Below are positions 7,073 to 14,121 of a stretch of 14,907 nucleotides of DNA, in pieces (positions within the stretch are counted from its first letter, which is position 1; every line of letters begins with the position of its first letter). A program made the translations under genes and the position numbers. The DNA lies in assembly GCA_946221025.1 (NCBI GenBank), contig CAMIMS010000045.1, positions 1 through 14,907 of the forward strand, in the 5' to 3' direction. Below the pieces are notes generated by a model. It was not told the DNA's origin, made no database searches, and saw only the letters and a program-made list of their open reading frames with translations. The stretch comes from an uncultured Pseudoclavibacter sp. Its GTDB lineage: Bacteria > Actinomycetota > Actinomycetes > Actinomycetales > Microbacteriaceae.

Positions 7073-7583
7073 CCGAGGGGCGGCCGTCGTGTGCTCCGCG
7101 CTCGCGCTCGCCGTCGGCCTCGCCGGCTGCGCGTCCGCGCCCGGCTTCACGACGCCCATCCGCTGGTCGGAGGGCACGCAGCTCGTGTATGGGGACGCCG
7201 AGCCGCAGCTCCCCGAGCCGGTCGCGGCGGTCGGCGAGCTGTCCATCGAGCTTGGCGACGGCGGCCGGGGCGCGGTCCGGGGAATTCCCCGCGGCACGCT
7301 CTCGGAGCGGCCCGACGGCGCGATCTGCGTCGACGCGATCGGCGAGCCCTACTCGGGCGAGGTGCGCTGGCGGGCGACGAGCGAGTGGGGCGTCGAGCTC
7401 GCGTACGACGGCGGCGCGCTCCTCATCCAGAGCGCGCCCGGGAAGTTGGCGGAGGACTGGAGCGAGCTGCGCATCTTCCCGTGCGGCGTCGAGCGCGCGT
7501 ACTGGCGCGTCGGCATCTCCTGCGGATCCCTGGGAGCGGATCGCGACGCGCAGCTCGGCCTCCGCCGCTGCGAGGCCAGCTGA
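7053..7583 (+). CDS. Predicted lipoprotein, unknown function
   Basis: A 176-residue protein with a short hydrophobic signal (residues 9-25) and a lipobox Leu-Ala-Gly-Cys, with Cys26 as the lipidation site. The mature part is rich in Gly, Glu and Trp and contains four further cysteines (in AICVD, FPCGV, ISCGS and RRCEA), enough for two disulfides. ATG 7053 is chosen because AGGAG (7041-7045) lies 7 bases upstream; ATG 7050 is the near alternative. The gene overlaps the preceding ORF fragment, so translation is probably coupled. All 14 glutamate codons are GAG, while neighbours mix in GAA, which supports a foreign origin. No family recognised. A cell-surface immunity or binding role is only a guess from context. 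Confidence 0.7.
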   Translation: MPTSAASRGAAVVCSALALAVGLAGCASAPGFTTPIRWSEGTQLVYGDAEPQLPEPVAAVGELSIELGDGGRGAVRGIPRGTLSERPDGAICVDAIGEPYSGEVRWRATSEWGVELAYDGGALLIQSAPGKLAEDWSELRIFPCGVERAYWRVGISCGSLGADRDAQLGLRRCEAS

Positions 7584-7712
7584 CGCCAAGCGCGCGGCGA
7601 GCCGCGTCGCGGTCGTGCGCGTGCACAGGCGCGAAGGCCCGTCGCCCCCGAACGGACAGCACGGGGCCCTCCGCGCGGCCCTAGCCTTGGAAGAGGCCCG
7701 TGCTTCCTCATC

Positions 7713-7820
7713 ATGCCGTGGAACTTCCCGCTCGCGATGCGCACCTGCAAGACCGCCCGCGGCTACGCCGCGGCCATCTCGCTCGCCGCGACCCTCCACT
7801 GGCTGACAAGCAACGTTTGA
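7713..7820 (+). pseudogene. Probable 3' remnant of an IS5-type transposase
   Basis: This frame encodes 35 residues ending AAAISLAATLHWLTSNV. The stretch A-x-R-x-x-K-T-A-R-x-Y followed by a hydrophobic helix and W-L resembles the C-terminal end of IS5-family DDE transposases (ATRYxKTARxY...LAxxxWL), recalled from memory and not searched. Nothing upstream in any frame continues the match, so only the last about 30 residues survive. CTAG tetranucleotides at 7681-7684 and 7830-7833 flank the segment, which would fit the 4-base target of IS5 elements, but no paired inverted repeats are visible. The alternative is a random small ORF. Confidence 0.4.
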
Positions 7821-7829
7821 CAACACGCA

Positions 7830-9290
7830 CTAGCTGCCGGTGGGCGCCGTCGGTGCAGCCTCACCCGAGGCGCGGAAGCGCACGCTGCGCTTGCCCGGGT
7901 TCGCCTCCTCGACGACCGCGTCGATCACCGTCCCGGCGCGCACCTCGCCCGCGCACTCGGCCGTCACGGGCGGGCGCAGAATCATCACCTCGCCGGGCTT
8001 GGCCTTCTTGTCGCCGTCGGCGGCGCGACTGCTTCGCGTGACGGCCGCGTCGAAGTGCTCGCCAATGCGGCCGGTCAGCGCGAGCGCCTCCACCTTGGAA
8101 ATGCAGGCATTGTCGACCGTGTTCGCGAGGCGACCGGATTCGATCATTCGCTCGCGCACCTCATCCAGGCTTTCGCGAATCTCGGGAGCAGGTTCCTTGC
8201 CGGCGACGATCGCGTGACAGCACTCGGTGACAAACCGGTCGACGAGCCGTCGCAGGGGAGCGGTGGCGTGCGCGTACGTGTTCGCAACGCCCGCATGGAT
8301 GCGGTCATCGCCCTGGGGCCGCTCACCATCGAACGCGCGGTAGTCGGCTCCGCGAAGAAGCTTGGTCGCTGCCGTGTGGGCGGCGAGGGTTCGCACGTCC
8401 CCGCGCGGCAGCTCGTGCAAGAACTCGCCGGGGGATGTGGAACCGTCCCACCGCAGGCCGAGCGCGCTCACCGCATCCGCGAACTCCCGCGTCGACTCCT
8501 CGGTCGCCGGGCGGAGGGTGCGAAGAATTCCCACGGCCCCGTCGAGCATGATTTCGGCCGCAATGTGCCCGGTCGCGAGCGAGCACTGCGAACTCCACGC
8601 ATCCACCGCGGTTCGCGCCTGCCACCCGAGGTGCGCGCGGCCCGCCCCATCGAACGTCACCTCCTGCGCCGGCAGTTCCAGCTCGACTGCCCCGCGCGCG
8701 ACCGCCTGCGCCTGACGAAGTTCGCCAAACGCGCGCAGCCCCGACACGGCCTCCGGCAACTCACGGCCCGAGTCGAACCAGCCCTGCACCGCGACGTAAT
8801 CGAGCTTCGCGCGCGAGCGAATCACGGCCCGCTCAAGCGAAGAGCCGGTCATCGACCCCTCGCGGTCAATATCGATCGTCCACAGCGACGCGAGCCGGTC
8901 AACATCCGGCAGGAGACTGCCGACACCTTCCGAGAGCTCGACCGGATGCAGGGGCGACTTTCCATCCGGAATGTAAATCGTCTGCCCGCGCCGCTTCGCC
9001 TCCACATCGAGGGGCGAGCCGATCGGGATGAGCGCCCCGAGGTCGGCAATCGCGTAGCGCAGCGTGAATCCATCCGCGTGCTCGGTGACGTGCAGCGCCT
9101 GATCGAGGTCCATCGACCCTTCCGGGTCGATCGTCACGAACGGAATGTTGCGGGCATCAACGCGCTCATCCGCGAACGCGTCGCGAAGCTGCCCGACCTG
9201 CTCGAGCGCATCGCGCGGATACTCATCCGGAATATCGAATTCCGCGCGAATGTCGTCGAAATCAAGAGTGGATGCATAAATGCGGCGCAC
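7830..9290 (-). CDS. RNB domain-containing ribonuclease (RNase II/R family)
   Basis: A 486-residue protein of the RNase II/R superfamily, expected to degrade single-stranded RNA from the 3' end. The catalytic segment is TIDPEGSMDLDQAL: Asp55, Asp61 and Asp63 match three of the four metal-binding Asp of E. coli RNase II, and the fourth is Gln64. The conserved HATAPLRRLVDRF (341-353) matches the YAHATSPIRRY motif of the family. The usual N-terminal cold-shock domains are missing, and the last about 60 residues could form a reduced S1/OB-like end. The start is GTG 9288-9290, preceded after 6 bases by TAGAGT, as for tilS. Its stop codon lies inside the CTAG at the edge of the insertion. Divergent from ftsH. 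Confidence 0.88.
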   Translation of the reverse strand: MRRIYASTLDFDDIRAEFDIPDEYPRDALEQVGQLRDAFADERVDARNIPFVTIDPEGSMDLDQALHVTEHADGFTLRYAIADLGALIPIGSPLDVEAKRRGQTIYIPDGKSPLHPVELSEGVGSLLPDVDRLASLWTIDIDREGSMTGSSLERAVIRSRAKLDYVAVQGWFDSGRELPEAVSGLRAFGELRQAQAVARGAVELELPAQEVTFDGAGRAHLGWQARTAVDAWSSQCSLATGHIAAEIMLDGAVGILRTLRPATEESTREFADAVSALGLRWDGSTSPGEFLHELPRGDVRTLAAHTAATKLLRGADYRAFDGERPQGDDRIHAGVANTYAHATAPLRRLVDRFVTECCHAIVAGKEPAPEIRESLDEVRERMIESGRLANTVDNACISKVEALALTGRIGEHFDAAVTRSSRAADGDKKAKPGEVMILRPPVTAECAGEVRAGTVIDAVVEEANPGKRSVRFRASGEAAPTAPTGS

Positions 9291-9296
9291 CGCACC

Positions 9297-9302
9297 ACTC
9301 TA
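9297..9302 (-). promoter_or_regulatory. Candidate -10 box for a leaderless RNB ribonuclease transcript
   Basis: On the minus strand TAGAGT is followed by 6 bases and then the GTG start (9290-9288). No Shine-Dalgarno sequence is present. The arrangement copies the one before tilS (TAGGCT, 6 bases, GTG). No clear -35. Confidence 0.45.
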
Positions 9303-9393
9303 TTCGCGAGCGTGAAGAGCGTGTTCGCGCGAAGCCTCTCGCGCAGGCATCTGCCCGGGGCGAACAGGCCCCGGAGCGTCACCGGTGCTCAGC

Positions 9394-9399
9394 TACGAT
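9394..9399 (+). promoter_or_regulatory. Candidate -10 box of the ftsH-fol operon
   Basis: TACGAT fits the actinobacterial TANNNT pattern and would start transcription near 9405, giving a leader of about 67 bases before ATG 9472. No convincing -35 is seen, so this is a weak call. Confidence 0.3.
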
Positions 9400-9471
9400 G
9401 ACCGATACTCATCCCCATCCTGCTTCGGCCCCTACGAGAGAGCTGCGAGCTCGCCACTCGCGTGGAACCGC

Positions 9472-11466
9472 ATGAAACGACTCGGTCAGCTGATCCAGAA
9501 TCCCCTGCTCATCGTCGCGTTCGCGATGATCTTCATCGCCACCGGGTTCTCACTCATTAACGGATCTGGCGTGCGCGAAGTGACGACGCAGGACGGCATC
9601 GTGCTGCTGCTCGAGAAGAAGGCCGAGAAGGTCACCATCGTCGACGGCGAGAACCGCGTCGACATGATCCTCGCCGAACCGCACGAGATCTACGGCAAGC
9701 ACGTGCAGTTCACGTTCATGGACGAGCGCGCCTCCGAAGTCGTCGGTGCTGTTCGGTACGCGGAGCCCAAGGGCGGCTTCAACGATGAAATCCCGTCGGG
9801 CGGATGGGTCTACCCGTTCCTGTCGCTGCTGTTTCCGCTCATCCTGATCGGCCTGTTCGTGTGGCTGATGATGTCGAGCGCCGGAGGCGGTGGCCGTGGC
9901 GTCATGCAGTTTGGCCGCTCGCGCGCGAAGCTCGTGTCGAAGGAAGACCCGAAGGTCACCTTCGAAGATGTGGCCGGGGCGGATGAGGCCCTCGAAGAGC
10001 TCGAGGAAATCAAGGAGTTCTTGAAGGAGCCGGGCAAGTTCCAGGCGCTCGGCGCTCGCATCCCCAAGGGTGTGCTGCTGTATGGCCCGCCCGGAACGGG
10101 TAAGACCCTGCTCGCCCGCGCCGTCGCGGGCGAGGCGGGCGTTCCCTTCTACTCGATCTCGGGTTCTGACTTCGTCGAAATGTTCGTGGGTGTGGGCGCG
10201 AGCCGTGTTCGCGACCTGTTTGAACAGGCGAAGAACAACGCCCCGGCGATCATCTTCGTGGATGAGATCGATGCGGTCGGTCGTCACCGCGGTGTCGGTG
10301 TCGGTGGCGGAAACGATGAGCGCGAGCAGACGCTCAACCAGCTGCTTGTCGAGATGGACGGCTTCGACGCGACCACGAACGTGATTCTCATCGCCGCCAC
10401 CAACCGCCCGGATGTGCTCGACCCGGCGCTTCTTCGCCCGGGGCGTTTCGACCGCCAGATCGGTGTGGATGCGCCCGACCTGCAGGGCCGCCGCCGCATC
10501 CTCGACGTGCACGCGAAGGGCAAGCCCCTCGCGAAGAGCGTCGACCTGGAGGTGCTCGCGCGGAAGACCCCGGGCTTCACCGGTGCCGACCTCGCGAATG
10601 TGCTGAACGAGGCGGCGCTGCTCACGGCGCGCGCGAACGCGAACGTCATCGACGAGCGAGCGCTCGACGAGGCGGTCGATCGCGTGATCGCCGGACCCCA
10701 GCGCCGCAGTCGCGTGATGAACGACCAGGAGAAGCTCATCACCGCGTACCACGAGGGCGGGCACGCGATCGCTGCCGCCGCGATGCGCCACACCGACCCG
10801 GTGACGAAGATCACCATCCTTCCGCGCGGTAAGGCGCTCGGGTACACGATGGTGCTGCCGCTGGAAGACAAGTACTCGGTCACCCGAAACGAACTGCTCG
10901 ATCAGCTCACCTACGCAATGGGCGGGCGCGTGGCCGAAGAGATCGTGTTCCACGACCCGACCACCGGCGCATCGAACGACATCGAGAAGGCCACGAAGAC
11001 GGCCCGAAAGATGGTCACCGAATACGGCATGTCGGCCACCGTCGGGTCGGTGAAGCTCGGCGAATCCGGCCCCGACACCGTGTACGGCCAGCAGCAGGGC
11101 GCATCCCGCAACTACTCCGAATCGGTCGCCGAAACGGTCGATAAGGAGGTGCGAGCCCTCCTCGACCACGCCCACCAGGAGGCGTGGCAGGTGCTCAACG
11201 ACAACCGAGACATTCTCGACCAGCTCGCGCGGGAACTGCTCGAGCACGAAACGCTCGACCACATCCGCCTCGAAGAGCTGTTCAAGCCCATCCGCAAACT
11301 TCCCGAACGGCCGCTGTGGCTCTCAAGCCCCGACCGCCCGGTGAGCGACCTGCCCCCGATTCAGCTGAAACCGCGCGTCGCGGTGGATGAGCTCGGCGAA
11401 GCGGCGGACGACGACCAGGCACCGCGTGAGGGCGTTCCCGCGCCGGGCCCGGGAGCCGAGGGGTAG
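9472..11466 (+). CDS. ftsH: ATP-dependent zinc metalloprotease FtsH
   Basis: A 664-residue membrane-anchored AAA+ protease that extracts and degrades membrane and short-lived cytosolic proteins as a hexamer. Transmembrane helix 1 is at about 11-29, an extracytoplasmic domain at 30-110, and transmembrane helix 2 at about 114-135. Walker A GPPGTGKT is at 205-212, Walker B IIFVDEID at 260-267, and the second region of homology with its arginine fingers at 311-328 (NRPDVLDPALLRPGRFDR). The zinc site is HEGGH (427-431) with Asp503 in GASND as third ligand. ATG 9472 is chosen because the product then starts MKRLGQ, as usual for FtsH; the frame is open back to GTG 9385. A weak GGAA is the only ribosome-binding candidate. 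The C-terminal about 60 residues are Pro/Ala/Asp-rich. The folE-folP gene starts 2 bases after its stop. Confidence 0.97.
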   Translation: MKRLGQLIQNPLLIVAFAMIFIATGFSLINGSGVREVTTQDGIVLLLEKKAEKVTIVDGENRVDMILAEPHEIYGKHVQFTFMDERASEVVGAVRYAEPKGGFNDEIPSGGWVYPFLSLLFPLILIGLFVWLMMSSAGGGGRGVMQFGRSRAKLVSKEDPKVTFEDVAGADEALEELEEIKEFLKEPGKFQALGARIPKGVLLYGPPGTGKTLLARAVAGEAGVPFYSISGSDFVEMFVGVGASRVRDLFEQAKNNAPAIIFVDEIDAVGRHRGVGVGGGNDEREQTLNQLLVEMDGFDATTNVILIAATNRPDVLDPALLRPGRFDRQIGVDAPDLQGRRRILDVHAKGKPLAKSVDLEVLARKTPGFTGADLANVLNEAALLTARANANVIDERALDEAVDRVIAGPQRRSRVMNDQEKLITAYHEGGHAIAAAAMRHTDPVTKITILPRGKALGYTMVLPLEDKYSVTRNELLDQLTYAMGGRVAEEIVFHDPTTGASNDIEKATKTARKMVTEYGMSATVGSVKLGESGPDTVYGQQQGASRNYSESVAETVDKEVRALLDHAHQEAWQVLNDNRDILDQLARELLEHETLDHIRLEELFKPIRKLPERPLWLSSPDRPVSDLPPIQLKPRVAVDELGEAADDDQAPREGVPAPGPGAEG

Positions 11467-11468
11467 CG

Positions 11469-13067
11469 GTGGCGATCGACCGAGATCGGATGCGCGCCGC
11501 AGTGCGCGAGGCGCTCGCGAGCGCCGGTGCCGATCCGGATAGCGCCGCTTTTCACCGAACCCCCGACCGGGTCGCAGACAGTGCCGAACTGCTGCTGTCG
11601 GGCGAAGGGAAGGATGCGGCAACGCCGCTGATCGACGGTCGCTTCGCCGTGAGCGAGGCCGGCATTGAAGCCGGAACGGCCTCGGGGGCAGGTCGCTCGC
11701 GTGACCTCGTTGAGCTGAACCGCATCCCGTTCGTGAGCACCTGCCTGCACCACCTGACCCCGTTCGAGGGAACGATCGATATCTCGTTCGAGCCGGGTGA
11801 ATGGCTGGTTGGGTTCACGCGCGTTCTCGACACTGTGCGCATCGCGACGCATCGCCTCACGCTGCAGGAGACGGTCGCCGATCAGCTGGCGGATGCGGTG
11901 ATGGCAGGCCTTCAGGCCCGCGGCGTTCGCGTTCGGGTGTCGGCGACGCACGGATGCGTGTCGGCCCGCGCGGGTCGCGCGAGCACAGTGGAGCTCGGCG
12001 AGGTGGTGACGACGACGTCGAGGGGGAGTCTCGCGGAGGCGGGGCGTGCGGCGCGCTCGGTGCCGAGTGACCGTGACGAAGACGCACTGCGCCCCGCGGC
12101 GCCGCTGACGAGCGCCGTGCTCGGCCATGACGATCACGTGGGCTTCCCCGAGCCAACCCGCATCATGGGCATTCTCAACGTCACCCCCGACTCGTTCAGC
12201 GACGGCGGTCGATTCGAGCGCGGCGATGATGCCGAACGCACGAGCGCCGCGGTCGCCGAAGCCGAGCGCATGATCGAAGCGGGCGCGAGCATCATCGATG
12301 TTGGCGGCGAATCGACCCGCCCGGGTGCAGAGCGGGTGGAGGAGGCGGATGAGCTCGCGCGGGTCGTGCCGGTCGTGCGTGCGCTCGCCGAGCGCGGCAT
12401 CACCGTCTCGGTCGACACCATGCGCGCATCCGTCGCCAAAGCCTCCCTGAGTGCCGGCGCCCGGATCATCAACGATGTCTCCGGGGGACTCGCGGATGAA
12501 GCCATGCTGCCGCTCATTGCGGCGACCGACTGCGACTACGTGCTCAGCCACTGGCGCGGGCACTCGATCGATATGAACGAGCGCGCCACGTATGCGAGCG
12601 CGGCCGACGAGGTGCTCGCGGAGCTGCTCACGATGCGTGATCGCGCCCTTGAGCAGGGGATCGCGCCGGAGCGCATCGTGCTCGACCCGGGCCTCGGATT
12701 CGCGAAGAACGCCGAGCACAACTGGGCGATTCTGCGGGAGCTTCCGCGACTCGTTGAGGCGGGCCATCGGGTGCTGATCGGCGCGAGTCGCAAGCGATTC
12801 GTTGGCGAGATCGCGGGGGAGGAAGCGCCGGTGACCGACCGCGACCTTCCCACGGCGGTCATCTCGGCGCTGTGTGCCCAGCACGGCGTGTGGGGTGTTC
12901 GGGTGCACGATGTGCGCGCGACGCGGATGGCGCTCGACGTGGTCTCGGCGTGGCAGGCGGGGGGAGCGCGCGGCGTGACCGTGTCGGGCCGACGTCGCCC
13001 GGATGAGCGTCACCCGGGCGGGTTCCGCCCCGACAGGCTTCGCACACCGGAGGCTCGTCAAGAATGA
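11469..13067 (+). CDS. folP: Fused GTP cyclohydrolase I-like / dihydropteroate synthase
   Basis: A 532-residue two-domain protein. Residues 1-195 are GTP cyclohydrolase I-like: HRTPDRVADS near 29, STCLHHLTPF (90-99) and THGCVSAR (160-167), giving zinc ligands Cys92, His95 and Cys163. This step would make dihydroneopterin triphosphate from GTP. A linker of about 35 residues follows. Residues 231-515 are dihydropteroate synthase, which joins pABA to the pterin: GILNVTPDSFSDGG (234-247), IIDVGGESTRPGAE, NDVSGG, HWRGHS, DPGLGFAKN and GASRKRFVG. Start GTG 11469 has GAGGGG (11458-11463) 5 bases before it. The reading frame is uninterrupted; an internal GTG at 12138 (codon 224) could start a separate FolP but lacks a ribosome-binding site. 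The FolP half looks fully active. The FolE half has unusual residues (Leu93, Asp121, Thr135), so its activity is uncertain. The stop overlaps the folB start as ATGA. Confidence 0.93.
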   Translation: MAIDRDRMRAAVREALASAGADPDSAAFHRTPDRVADSAELLLSGEGKDAATPLIDGRFAVSEAGIEAGTASGAGRSRDLVELNRIPFVSTCLHHLTPFEGTIDISFEPGEWLVGFTRVLDTVRIATHRLTLQETVADQLADAVMAGLQARGVRVRVSATHGCVSARAGRASTVELGEVVTTTSRGSLAEAGRAARSVPSDRDEDALRPAAPLTSAVLGHDDHVGFPEPTRIMGILNVTPDSFSDGGRFERGDDAERTSAAVAEAERMIEAGASIIDVGGESTRPGAERVEEADELARVVPVVRALAERGITVSVDTMRASVAKASLSAGARIINDVSGGLADEAMLPLIAATDCDYVLSHWRGHSIDMNERATYASAADEVLAELLTMRDRALEQGIAPERIVLDPGLGFAKNAEHNWAILRELPRLVEAGHRVLIGASRKRFVGEIAGEEAPVTDRDLPTAVISALCAQHGVWGVRVHDVRATRMALDVVSAWQAGGARGVTVSGRRRPDERHPGGFRPDRLRTPEARQE

Positions 13068-13459
13068 CCGCGCGAGTGCCGGAGCCGGAGCTTGACCGCA
13101 TCCTCATCACGGGGCTGCGGGTGTTCGCGCACCACGGGGTGTTCGCGCACGAGCGACGCGACGGGCAACCGTTCATCATCGACGCCGAAGTTTGGCTGGA
13201 TGCGCGGGCTGCATCCGCATCCGATGACGTCACCGACACTGTGCACTACGGCGAACTCATGCAGGCGCTGCGCGATGCGGCAGCGGCCGAACCCGTGAAC
13301 CTCATCGAGACGCTCGCCGAGCGACTTGCCAGCGTGTGCCTGGAATCGCCGGCGGCAGCGGCCGCGCGCATAACAGTGCACAAGCCCGATGCACCCGTGC
13401 CGCTCGATTTTGCCGACGTGGCCGTGAGCGTCCTTCGGCACCGGGAGGGGGCGCGATGA
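13064..13459 (+). CDS. folB: Dihydroneopterin aldolase
   Basis: A 131-residue cytoplasmic enzyme that cleaves dihydroneopterin to 6-hydroxymethyl-dihydropterin and glycolaldehyde. The family core is clear: ITGLRVFAHHGVFAHERRDG (15-34) with Glu30 in the position of the active-site Glu, the H-Y-G-E segment, and the L-I-E-T-L-A-E-R-L-A segment. The catalytic lysine is Lys107 in VHKPDAPVP. The length is normal. It starts inside the folP stop (ATGA), so translation is coupled, and it overlaps folK in the same way. Confidence 0.96.
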   Translation: MTARVPEPELDRILITGLRVFAHHGVFAHERRDGQPFIIDAEVWLDARAASASDDVTDTVHYGELMQALRDAAAAEPVNLIETLAERLASVCLESPAAAAARITVHKPDAPVPLDFADVAVSVLRHREGAR

Positions 13460-14121
13460 GCCGGCGCGCAATCGTCGCGATCGGCGGAAACCTCGGCGAC
13501 CGGGAGGGCACGATCGCCCGGGCGGTGAGCGCGATTGACGCGCTCGAGGGTGTGCGCGTGGTGGCAGCCTCGCGCGTGTACGAGACCCCCGCGCTCACGC
13601 TCGCGGGTGTGGATGAGACTGAGCCCGCCTACCTGAACGCGGCGGTGCGGCTCGAGATCGCTGACCGCATCCAACCCCGGGCGCTGCTGCACGAACTGCG
13701 CGGTATCGAAGATGCCGCGGGACGCGAGCGGGAACTGCGATGGGGAAACCGCACGCTCGATCTCGACATCATCGATATCGCGGACGTCAGCATGCGCGAG
13801 CACGACCTGACGATTCCGCATCCGCGTGCGGGAAAGCGCGCGTTCGTGCTCGCACCGTGGCTCGATGTTGAACCCGCGGCGACGCTCGATGGTGAGTCGG
13901 TCGCCGCGCTTCGTGATCGGGCGCGCGACCGGGTCGAGGCGGTCGGGCAGATTGTGCTGCTCGGCGAATCCCGCTTCACGGATGCGGAGGCCCCGTCAGG
14001 TGACCCCGTTTCTGGTCGGCAGTTCGCGGTGGAGCGGTTCGTTGGGGACAGCGACGTTGCTGATCCGTACGCGTCGGGCACGTTCGACGCTCACGACGCT
14101 CCTGGCGGGGAGCCGCAGTGA
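13456..14121 (+). CDS. folK: 2-amino-4-hydroxy-6-hydroxymethyldihydropteridine pyrophosphokinase
   Basis: A 221-residue enzyme that transfers pyrophosphate from ATP to hydroxymethyl-dihydropterin, supplying the substrate of the FolP domain. Motifs: GGNLGDREGTI near the N-terminus, the magnesium and ATP site WGNRTLDLDIIDI (96-108), and IPHPRAGKRAFVLAPW. ATG 13456 overlaps the folB stop (ATGA) and follows GGGAGGGG (13443-13450) by 5 bases. The usual domain ends near residue 165; the remaining about 55 residues are polar and acidic and probably disordered. The next gene starts at GTG 14118 and overlaps its stop. Confidence 0.96.
   Translation: MSRRAIVAIGGNLGDREGTIARAVSAIDALEGVRVVAASRVYETPALTLAGVDETEPAYLNAAVRLEIADRIQPRALLHELRGIEDAAGRERELRWGNRTLDLDIIDIADVSMREHDLTIPHPRAGKRAFVLAPWLDVEPAATLDGESVAALRDRARDRVEAVGQIVLLGESRFTDAEAPSGDPVSGRQFAVERFVGDSDVADPYASGTFDAHDAPGGEPQ

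Noticed and set aside
8055..9401. 448-codon plus-strand frame opposite the RNB gene
   Set aside because: The minus frame carries RNB motifs; this one is an Arg-rich shadow without start signals.
10750..10764. HEGGH instead of HEAGH in FtsH as a defective active site
   Set aside because: It still fits HExxH with all ligands present, and the Asp503 ligand is kept.
9550..11262. 570-codon minus-strand frame opposite ftsH
   Set aside because: Shadow of the conserved FtsH frame, with no recognisable domains.
11361..13061. 566-codon minus-strand frame opposite folE-folP
   Set aside because: The plus frame encodes unmistakable FolE and FolP motifs; the antisense translation is low-complexity His/Arg-rich and is a GC-bias shadow.
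12138..13067. Separate folP gene from an internal GTG at 12138
   Set aside because: Possible, but no ribosome-binding site precedes it and the frame is continuous with the FolE-like domain, so the fusion is the simpler reading; kept as a caveat.
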